Shown: one piece after another, positions 57,641 to 64,000 of the stretch
Numbering within the stretch: position 1 is the first letter of the stretch
How the letters are laid out: every line of letters begins with the position of its first letter
Assembly (NCBI GenBank): GCA_009746045.1
Contig: RPFO01000017.1
Location: 1,406,556 to 1,470,555 of the forward strand
Origin: Mesostigma viride
Lineage: Eukaryota; Streptophyta; Mesostigmatophyceae; Mesostigmatales; Mesostigmataceae
DNA length: 64,000 nt
Reading direction: 5' to 3'
Translations under genes and position numbers: made by a program
Notes under the pieces: generated by a model
What the model saw: the letters and a program-made list of their open reading frames with translations, nothing else
What the model was told of the DNA's origin: nothing
The model's database searches: none

Positions 57641-58468
57641 ATGGCGGTATCGTCCGATCGTTGCGGTGCGTTGACGGGCAAGGGCGGCCGGTGCGGGTGG
57701 CAGACGTGGGGCGGCAGGAGCGCGTGCCCGCACCACGGGGGCGGGAGGAGGGGGAGGGGGCGGGGCGCGCCTGGGCGCGGGGGGCGGGCGCACGGGGTCA
57801 GGGCGACGGGCGTCTGGCCGCGTGATCTGGCCAGGGCGGTGCAGAGGGTGCTCAGGGCCGGTTTCCGCCCGGGAGAGGCAAACGATGCTAATCTGGCTAG
57901 GGTTAGGAAGGAGGAAGCCTTCCAAAGAGCGGTTCGTGACGCCCGTGACGCGGCAGGCGCAGCGGACGAGGCGGAGAGGCGTGCAGCAGCCCGGGCCCGC
58001 GCCGTGGCCCATTCCCCTAACCCCGAAGCCACCCGTGCCATCGCCGCCGAGTTGGGCGCCGAGGCGGCCCGTCTCAGAGCGCACGCCACTACCCTCGCTA
58101 ATGCCCTGGGTGCTGCTGCGGACCCCTCAACACATGCCAAGTTATTCGCTATGGCTGCCGCGAGGGATGAGGAGGCGGAGGAGGCCGCCGCCGCCGCGGC
58201 CCTCGAGGCCGCCTTAGAGGCCGCCCCCGCGCTCACCCACGAAGAGCGACTGGAGGCCGCCGAGGAGGCCGAGAGGCAGGCCTACCGGCTCGAGAGCGAC
58301 GACGAGGACGACTACGTCCAGCACAGGGGTACACGCGGGTGTTCACGCCGATATACACGCGGACGGAGACGCCGATGTACACGGGGGGCGCGGGCATCCT
58401 GTCCGCTCGGGGTGACTAGGCCTAGGAAGAGGAGCACTCCATCAGCCGGGGGGCGCGTGCACGGGTAA
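57641..58468 (+). CDS. E2 Ala/Arg-rich protein with CxALTxxGxRC motif, 275 aa
   Basis: The ATG at 57641 (MAVSSDRCGALTGKGGRCGW) is chosen over an upstream GTG. Residues 8-33 hold CGALTGKGGRC and SACPHH, a compact Cys/His set that could bind one zinc ion. The rest is a long Ala/Glu/Arg helix region (VRDARDAAGAADEAERRAAA, then AAARDEEAEEAAAAAALEAA), likely a coiled coil, and a basic tail. No family recognised. It follows the short-repeat block and precedes the nuclease-like gene in the same direction. Confidence 0.55.
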   Translation: MAVSSDRCGALTGKGGRCGWQTWGGRSACPHHGGGRRGRGRGAPGRGGRAHGVRATGVWPRDLARAVQRVLRAGFRPGEANDANLARVRKEEAFQRAVRDARDAAGAADEAERRAAARARAVAHSPNPEATRAIAAELGAEAARLRAHATTLANALGAAADPSTHAKLFAMAAARDEEAEEAAAAAALEAALEAAPALTHEERLEAAEEAERQAYRLESDDEDDYVQHRGTRGCSRRYTRGRRRRCTRGARASCPLGVTRPRKRSTPSAGGRVHG

Positions 58469-58491
58469 ATAAACACCGCGTCTAGTGGTAA

Positions 58492-58888
58492 ATGTCTCTG
58501 CCCGTGAAAGAAAAGGACGTCCAGGCGGCCTACAGCGCGAGGACGGGGGGCAGGCGCGAGGTGGTTTGTCAGGGGGGAAGATCGACATCCTGGACGACGA
58601 GAGGGGCAGGATCGTCGAGGTGAAGGAATGGGGCAACTGGATGTACGGCGTGGGGCAGCTCATATCGTACGGGAAGGAATACCCCGGCCACAGCAAGGAG
58701 CTGCACCTGTTCAGGTCCAGGTGGTCCGCGAACGTAACGCTCGACAAGCTGAAACACATCCTGAGCGTGTGCAAGATCGCCGATATAGCCGTGACACTGC
58801 ACGAGAGCGTGGGGCTGTCGCTGCCGACCCCCCCCCTCCCCTGTGGAGACGCCTCCTGTGTCTCTCCGCCAAGGTCGCGCCCGACTAG
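58492..58888 (+). pseudogene. E2 restriction-endonuclease-like (PD-(D/E)XK) protein, frameshifted
   Basis: The ATG at 58492 gives MSLPVKEKDVQAAYSARTGG and the frame changes in a G run at 58572-58577. The next frame reads KIDILDDERGRIVEVKEWGN, then MYGVGQLISYGKEYPGHSKE. D...EVK followed by GQLISYG and YPGHSKELHLF fits the PD-(D/E)XK nuclease-fold proteins seen in large algal viruses and related elements. A second shift in a C run near 58830 would end the gene at 58888. Function could be DNA cleavage or repair; catalytic D, E and K are visible. Confidence 0.55.
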
Positions 58889-59859
58889 TGGCGGATGCCA
58901 GCATTACACCGCCGAGTCGAGTGCCGTGCGCATTTGCGCTTCATGCCCGTCACCGGGTGCGTGCACCACCGGCGGGTCCTCGCGTTCCAGACGTTGCAAT
59001 GACGCCGGTGGACGCAGTGCTGGTTCGTGCACCCGTGCCCCGTGCACGCCCTCATGATCTTGTCCGGGGTGGAGGCCATATCGACGGCGAGAGCGTCGGA
59101 GTCGTCCTCCACCTCCATGCCGAGCGTCTTGTAGTAGTTCACGAGATTCAAGTTTCTTTGGATATCACCGCCCCTATACCGCAGCATTTTCTTCAAGAAT
59201 GTAGAGTCGTCGATCAAGCCGCGTTTTGCGGCTATTCCAAGTTGTTTGTCAAAATCGATCGCTGTTTCCGGGTGCTTTTCGATGAGCGTCCAAATATCGT
59301 CGTATGAAAAATCTTCAGGATTGGGTGGTTTATAAGGAACTCTTCTCCCCCCCACATGTCCTTGCGCGGATAAGTACACGCGCCCGTGGACGGGGTCGTC
59401 CAGCAGCTTCCTGTTCGCGTCGACGCCTCTCCAAAACATCTCTTTGCCTATGCCCTTCATCCCTGCCTTCTCCCCTTCCAGAGCCACATCTGACGCACTG
59501 TTGTTCGGGGCAGTGTTTACATTAAAAAAAGCGTAATACAAAGCATTGGGGTCTGTTTTTTTTTTCACTTGCAGATATGCAAGTTCGTCGTTCTGTTCCT
59601 TGAGTTCCGTATCAGGATAATTATCGGGGAAATTTACCACCACGTCCCTCGATTTTTTCCCCGGTTTTCCCCGGGGCCTGTAGGTAAAATCGAGTGGATA
59701 GCTTTGACCGTCCAGCACTATGTTCCGTCCGGTGCTGTGGAATTCTTCTACAATGGACTGTTCGTCTTTCTCCCCTTTCCAGTTTTTGTCTGTGTCCACA
59801 GATCGGCCCCTCATCCTGTGCCCGTTTTTGTGACCGGTCGATTTCCTCACGCACCCCAT
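58885..59859 (-). CDS. E2 hypothetical protein with C-terminal Cys/His cluster, 324 aa
   Basis: The ATG at 59859 gives MGCVRKSTGHKNGHRMRGRS. The middle part looks folded (LAYLQVKKKTDPNALYYAFF, then FSYDDIWTLIEKHPETAIDF). The last 55 residues are Cys/His-rich: CTGHGCTNQHCVHRRHC, then RRWCTHPVTGMKRKCARH and RRCNAGIRH, probably a zinc-binding domain. The same C-terminal domain is encoded again at 59911-60082. No family recognised. Confidence 0.55.
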   Translation of the reverse strand: MGCVRKSTGHKNGHRMRGRSVDTDKNWKGEKDEQSIVEEFHSTGRNIVLDGQSYPLDFTYRPRGKPGKKSRDVVVNFPDNYPDTELKEQNDELAYLQVKKKTDPNALYYAFFNVNTAPNNSASDVALEGEKAGMKGIGKEMFWRGVDANRKLLDDPVHGRVYLSAQGHVGGRRVPYKPPNPEDFSYDDIWTLIEKHPETAIDFDKQLGIAAKRGLIDDSTFLKKMLRYRGGDIQRNLNLVNYYKTLGMEVEDDSDALAVDMASTPDKIMRACTGHGCTNQHCVHRRHCNVWNARTRRWCTHPVTGMKRKCARHSTRRCNAGIRH

Positions 59860-59910
59860 AATACTAATTAGCGCATAAAAAAACGCACGCCGAATATCCC
59901 ACGCCGAATG

Positions 59911-60082
59911 TCATTTACGGACGCGAGCCTTACACTGCTGTGTCGAGTGCCGTGCGCATCGGCTTCTCCTGCCCGTCACCGGGTTCGTGCACCACCTGCG
60001 ACCCCTGGCGTTCCAGACGTTGCAATGCCGGCGGTGGACGCAGTGCTGGTTGGTGCACCCCGACTTTTTTTGCGCGCCCCAT
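59911..60082 (-). pseudogene. E2 small Cys/His-rich protein, paralogue of the 324-aa protein's tail
   Basis: The minus strand encodes GCTNQHCVHRRHCNVWNARG, then RRWCTNPVTGRRSRCARH, almost the same as the tail of the preceding gene. The only ATG (60082, MGRAKK) is out of frame by one base at a run of seven A, so it is either frameshifted or mis-sequenced. Confidence 0.45.
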
Positions 60083-60140
60083 AGTACTCCTTATTACTGA
60101 CGCATTTTTTTATCTTATGCTACCGGTATAGAACTTTACC

Positions 60141-61322
60141 ATGTCTACCGCTCTGGACCAGCTCAGCGACGTCCGTTACGCGCGCATGTACTCGACCGCT
60201 CTCCTGGGCGACCTAGACCCCGCCGCGAGGGTGAAGGACCTCGTCGTCAAGGCGCAGGACAGCATCGTCATCAAGCCCAACAACGGGTACGGCACCAGCG
60301 CGACCAACCGCCTCAAGATCGTGGGATCCACCGCCATAGACGGGGCGCTGTCCGTGGACAACGTTACCATCGACGGCAGCACCGTCAACTCGTCTTCCGG
60401 CAGCCTCGTGCTCTCGTCCGACGCCGGGTCGGTGCGCATGGCCGACGTGGTCGCCTCCGCGGCCTCCCTCTCGCCGGCCTCCGACGTGAACCTGACCCTC
60501 TCGGGCGGCGCCACCAAGTCGGTGTTGGTGGAGGGCGTCAAGTTCACCGACAACGCGGTCACCACCTCCAGCGGCACCCTTGCGATCAGCTCCGCCGGGT
60601 CCTCGGCCGCCGCGCTCCAGCTGGGCGGCGTCACCGTCACCGACGCCTCCGTGTCCTCCTCCACCGCCAACGGAAACCTGACCATGGCCAGCAACGGCAC
60701 CGGCTCCGTGCTCCTGGACAACGTGAAGGTGAAGACCTCGGGCATCAGCAACAACGTGGCCAACGCCGACCTGACCCTGTCGTCCAACGGCACCGGGTCG
60801 GTGGTGATGGACAGCGTGAAGGTGAAGACGGCGGGCATCACCACCAGCAGCGGCACGCTCTCGCTGACCTCCGCGGGGGCGGCGGCCAACCGTGTGGACG
60901 TGGCCGGCATCACGGTGACGAACGCCAGCATCAGTGCCGCGTCGGCGAGCACCGTGACGGTGGCGAAGGACCTGACCCTGACCAGCACCGCGGGCGGCAG
61001 CGGCAAGGTGACGACCTCGGCGGGCAATCTGGAGCTGACCAGCGCGAGCGGCACGGTGGCCGTCACCGGGGCTTTGACGGGCTCCAGCACGATCACCAGC
61101 ACCGGCAACATGGTGGTGGGAGGGGACCTGAAGGTTGCGGGCGTTATCGACAGCACGAACGCGAGCGGGAACCTGGAGATCATGGACAAGACGATGAAGT
61201 TGGGCTACCAGCCCGGGTCCGCCACGGTCATGGATTTCCAGTTCGCCAACTCGTCGAACGCGATCTCGAACAGCATCGGACTCTCCACGTTCGCCGGCGC
61301 GACCGTCGGCGGGGGGTGTTGA
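60141..61322 (+). CDS. E2 fibre-like beta-repeat protein, N-terminal part, 393 aa
   Basis: The ATG at 60141 gives MSTALDQLSDVRYARMYSTA. Residues about 80-330 are Ser/Thr/Val/Gly-rich and quasi-repetitive (NADLTLSSNGTGSVVMDSVK, then VKTAGITTSSGTLSLTSAGA), the pattern of beta-helix or beta-prism virus fibres. The end, GLSTFAGATVGGGC, runs into a G run at 61311-61317, where the frame of the next part takes over. It probably mediates attachment. Confidence 0.6.
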   Translation: MSTALDQLSDVRYARMYSTALLGDLDPAARVKDLVVKAQDSIVIKPNNGYGTSATNRLKIVGSTAIDGALSVDNVTIDGSTVNSSSGSLVLSSDAGSVRMADVVASAASLSPASDVNLTLSGGATKSVLVEGVKFTDNAVTTSSGTLAISSAGSSAAALQLGGVTVTDASVSSSTANGNLTMASNGTGSVLLDNVKVKTSGISNNVANADLTLSSNGTGSVVMDSVKVKTAGITTSSGTLSLTSAGAAANRVDVAGITVTNASISAASASTVTVAKDLTLTSTAGGSGKVTTSAGNLELTSASGTVAVTGALTGSSTITSTGNMVVGGDLKVAGVIDSTNASGNLEIMDKTMKLGYQPGSATVMDFQFANSSNAISNSIGLSTFAGATVGGGC

Positions 61323-62851
61323 ACATCGCCACCACCGCCTACTCGAGGGCGGGATTCTATTACCCGTCGGCGTACACCAACATTCCCTCCAGCGTACTCG
61401 CTTGGAGTACCGATAACATCTCCATTGAATTTCCCATCACCATCACCAGCGCTTTGACGTCGGAGGCAGGGGCTATGGCCCAATTTCTGGGCATCGAACT
61501 CTACAACGCCGGAGGACAGCAATCCTTCTACCGGTTCACGGCCAACAACGGCGCGCTGAGGATCGATAGGAGTATCAATGGGACCGATAACAACGTCACA
61601 TCAGACAATGTGGGCTTGTTGAATTCCGCCGGTACCTACCTGTTCAGGGTTTCGTTCGCGTGGTCAGGCGGGGTGTGCACCGGCACTTACACGTTCTCCA
61701 AGAACGGCGGGGCCACTATCCCCGTCACGTGGGGTGGAAGTCCGACACAAGTTGCCACGGCTTATATGATGCCGGCGGGCGCGTCGATCGTCAACAGTTC
61801 CATCGCGATCGGAACGTACTTCACCGGCTACAACCAGGCGTGGACGGTCGACTACTTCAAGCTGACCAAGGGTGTGGCCTCGACCAACGCGGCCTCCGAA
61901 AACTCCGGCCTGTTCGTGGACGGCAGCGCCTCCTTCGGCAGCCGCGCCCTCACATGGCACATGGGCGCCGGCGAGACCTCGCAGGACAAGGGCGACTACA
62001 CGGGCTCCTACTGGCACGTGGAGGGCGGCCAGCTGCTGCTCTCTCGCACCATCCTGGCGGCCGACCGCGAGGCGCCCGCCACCAACGTCAACCTGGCATC
62101 CCTGGCCAGCGGCTCCGATACGCTGCGGTGGGAGTTCTCCTCCTCCAAGGCCAGCACCGTCGGCAGCGCCACCTTCAGCGGCAGCGGCACCGTCGCGGAC
62201 GGCGTGCTCAAGGAGTCGGGCTCCCAGTTCGACTCCGTGTCGCCCAACGTCACGGGCACGTTCTCTCTGATCATCAAGGTGCTGCCCCAGTTCGACCTGT
62301 CCACGCTGACCCTCCTGACCGACCTGATCGAGTACGGCTACCTTGCCGTGCAGATCTCGAGCGGCGGCTTCCTGACCTTCTCCGACGGCGTGAACGCGGC
62401 CATCGTCATGGACACCCCCGTGCACGCCGAGCCCTTCACCCTCTGCATCACCATGAGCGGGTCGCAGGTCAAGTTCTACCTGGACGGCGCCCTGGTGGCT
62501 TCCTCGGCCAACGGCGCGTTGGGCGCGAACCCGAATCTGGTGCTGTACGGCGGGTACGTCGGTAGCGTGTGGTACGACGACGTGCGCTTCGTGTCCGGCC
62601 AGGCGCTCACGGCGGCCAACACGATGCTGTACGGCTGGCGGGAGATGTACGCGGCCAACCAGACGGTGACGTACGGTTTCCGCATCTCCAACAACGAGGG
62701 CCTGCAGCTGGTGAAGGTGCGCGGGTCGGGCGGCAGCAACGGATGGGTCGGCACCAACCCCGCGCCCAACACGGTGACGTCCGGCAACAGCATGGGCGCC
62801 ATCGGGGCCGCCACCGCCTCCGTCATCAGCGAGAGCCAGATGACCTTTTAA
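61316..62851 (+). CDS. E2 fibre-like protein, C-terminal part with lectin-like domain, 511 aa
   Basis: No good ATG starts this frame (GTG at 61316), which supports a single gene with the preceding frame. It contains FRVSFAWSGGVCTGTYTFSK and, near the C-terminus, LCITMSGSQVKFYLDGALVA and LVLYGGYVGSVWYDDVRFVS, the pattern of LamG/concanavalin A-like domains. It ends SVISESQMTF. Role: surface binding by the virion, inferred. Confidence 0.6.
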   Translation: MLNIATTAYSRAGFYYPSAYTNIPSSVLAWSTDNISIEFPITITSALTSEAGAMAQFLGIELYNAGGQQSFYRFTANNGALRIDRSINGTDNNVTSDNVGLLNSAGTYLFRVSFAWSGGVCTGTYTFSKNGGATIPVTWGGSPTQVATAYMMPAGASIVNSSIAIGTYFTGYNQAWTVDYFKLTKGVASTNAASENSGLFVDGSASFGSRALTWHMGAGETSQDKGDYTGSYWHVEGGQLLLSRTILAADREAPATNVNLASLASGSDTLRWEFSSSKASTVGSATFSGSGTVADGVLKESGSQFDSVSPNVTGTFSLIIKVLPQFDLSTLTLLTDLIEYGYLAVQISSGGFLTFSDGVNAAIVMDTPVHAEPFTLCITMSGSQVKFYLDGALVASSANGALGANPNLVLYGGYVGSVWYDDVRFVSGQALTAANTMLYGWREMYAANQTVTYGFRISNNEGLQLVKVRGSGGSNGWVGTNPAPNTVTSGNSMGAIGAATASVISESQMTF

Positions 62852-63669
62852 GCCTTGCCGAACTTGCTGAACGCGGAAGTGGCGTGGTAAGTCTTCATTG
62901 CCCCCAGTCGGTCCCTGATCCGCGTGACCCTGCGTATGGCATCCTCTATCTTTTGATACTCGTGTCGCGTCTTGTCTATAATGTCCTGAAGTTCGCCACT
63001 TCTATCAATCAACCGCTCCCTTTCTTCAGTGGTCATTAGGTCCCCCCTCGCCTCCGCCTCTGCCTGTGCGTTGTCCAAGTGCGCAATTAAGTCATCGCTT
63101 GCCCGCTTGATCGCCTCGAACGCCTGCACCTGTTTAGGATAGAGCTGGTTAAATCGGTGGTTGTACCCAACCTCCAGTCTCTTAACAAAATCTGCGTGTT
63201 TTTTCTTTCCCATGGCCGCCCCGTAGTTTAAACGATCCACGTTGCTCAGTTTTTTCGATTCGAGCATTATTTCCTCGATATCGTCGTATGTCGCCCGGTT
63301 CATGTCCCGCCAATCGGCGCCGGGTCCGCCGTTTGACAACATTTGTTTATGTTTGGTATCTCGGCTGAGATCACCGGCGTTCTTCAGACTAAGCTCACTC
63401 AGCCCCTTTGTCAGCTCCGCCACCCCGGGCGCGTCCTCTTTCGGTTCCTTCAGGCTAAGCTCACCAAACCTCTCCGCAATATTGTCCACGTCGTACGCCC
63501 GCATCCGGTGCCTGGGGCGGCGACGCCCCCCTGTGGCTCTCGACCTGTACGCTCCCGTGCCATGCGCGCCCTTCTTTGGCACCTGTGTCGCGGGGGCGGT
63601 CGGCTGGGGGAGCTTCAGCAGGGCGAGACGGAGAGAGATGTTGTACGGATCGTCCGGGTCCTTCTTCAT
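62848..63669 (-). CDS. E2 coiled-coil protein, about 273 aa
   Basis: The ATG at 63669 gives MKKDPDDPYNISLRLALLKL; the frame is open further upstream to 63852. The C-terminal half is strongly helical and charged (AFEAIKRASDDLIAHLDNAQ, then TTEERERLIDRSGELQDIID). A basic RRRPRHRMRAYD segment is in the N-terminal part. Its stop overlaps the end of the fibre gene by 4 bp. No family recognised. Confidence 0.5.
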   Translation of the reverse strand: MKKDPDDPYNISLRLALLKLPQPTAPATQVPKKGAHGTGAYRSRATGGRRRPRHRMRAYDVDNIAERFGELSLKEPKEDAPGVAELTKGLSELSLKNAGDLSRDTKHKQMLSNGGPGADWRDMNRATYDDIEEIMLESKKLSNVDRLNYGAAMGKKKHADFVKRLEVGYNHRFNQLYPKQVQAFEAIKRASDDLIAHLDNAQAEAEARGDLMTTEERERLIDRSGELQDIIDKTRHEYQKIEDAIRRVTRIRDRLGAMKTYHATSAFSKFGKA

Positions 63670-63779
63670 TCCGGCCTCCCATCTCGAAAAAGAGAGATTG
63701 AGGGCGGCGGCGAGATCACCCGTTGAAAGGTGTCGAATCGGCTCAAAACACGCGAATCTCGATTCCCGGATCAGGTCAG

Positions 63780-64000
63780 CTCCGGTGCACAAGCGCTGAG
63801 GGACAAGGAGGGTCAGTTGCAAACACAGATGGCTAATAACAAGCAGCTGCACTTGGATCTTGACGCGGCCAAGAAAACGGTGGGCGAGAAGGAGAACGAG
63901 ATAGCTACCTTACAACAACCCTCCGGGCATGGATGGAGGGCTATGCCGAATTACAGGCGAAGGGGCAGCCAGCAGGGCCTGCTCGACAGGCGACAAGGTA
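63780..64000 (+). CDS. partial coiled-coil protein at window end
   Basis: The plus strand reads LRDKEGQLQTQMANNKQLHL, then DLDAAKKTVGEKENEIATLQ, a heptad-type sequence, and is still open at the window edge. It overlaps the possible N-terminal extension of the minus-strand gene, so only one of them is right there. Start unknown. Confidence 0.3.

Noticed and set aside
60176-61189. 337-aa minus-strand frame opposite the fibre gene
   Set aside because: Shadow of a strongly biased Ser/Thr/Gly-coding strand; the plus frame has the repeat pattern and start context.
61664-62425. Gly/Arg-rich antisense frame opposite the second fibre part
   Set aside because: Compositional shadow with no domain pattern.
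4821-64000. PLV and E2 being parts of one large element
   Set aside because: The PLV has both its own termini, and 24 kb of LINE, LTR and spliced host-like sequence separates the two; only a short motif is shared.

Overview
The window looks like eukaryotic nuclear DNA, most likely from a green alga. There are spliced genes with GT/AG introns, GC-rich low-complexity proteins, non-LTR retrotransposons with (TTAA)n tails, a Ty1/copia-type retrotransposon, and long satellite and minisatellite tracts. Most of the window is mobile or viral DNA. Species-level placement is inference and cannot be settled from this sequence.

Layout. 1-4820: the end of a Gly/Met-rich host gene, then nested non-LTR (LINE) remnants with repeated TTAATTAA tails. 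4821-26793: an integrated Polinton-like virus (PLV), 21,973 bp including later insertions. It has terminal inverted repeats of 656 and 767 bp built from 111-bp hairpin units. A leftward block (5765-16053) holds structural genes: the double jelly-roll major capsid protein, a probable penton/minor capsid protein, a small Gly/Ala-rich protein, a zinc-finger protein, and adhesin- or fibre-like proteins. A rightward block (16079-25906) holds a coiled-coil/AT-hook protein, the HerA/FtsK-type packaging ATPase, an AT-hook protein, a tyrosine recombinase and a primase-SF2 helicase. The provirus is decaying. A LINE sits in the ATPase gene with an 11-bp target duplication and there is an in-frame stop downstream. 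A 912-bp insertion made of three perfect 162-bp palindromes splits the AT-hook gene with a 5-bp target duplication. The primase-helicase carries several frameshifts.

26794-40700: LINE copies in the minus orientation (several apparently ORF1-only), a LINE reverse-transcriptase fragment, and an 8.3-kb copia-type element (31226-39568) inserted into one ORF1 copy. 40747-50640: host-like DNA, including a minus-strand multi-exon gene of unknown function whose introns are filled with a 46-bp satellite centred on CCAACGGCCGTTGG, and an ACAAGG hexanucleotide array. 

50743-64000: a second virus-like element (called E2 here), continuing past the window. It begins with a 6.1-kb spacer-less inverted repeat centred at 53789/53790, then carries a restriction-endonuclease-like (PD-(D/E)XK) protein, Cys/His-rich small proteins, a long fibre-like protein and coiled-coil proteins. 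It has three blocks of short inverted repeats of the form GAGAAGNCTATCCA/TGGATAGNCTTCTC. E2 and the PLV termini share the 20-bp string GGTGGTGACAGATGCCAGCA, which may link the two elements functionally. The two arms of the E2 palindrome differ mainly in homopolymer lengths, so a read-foldback artefact must be excluded.
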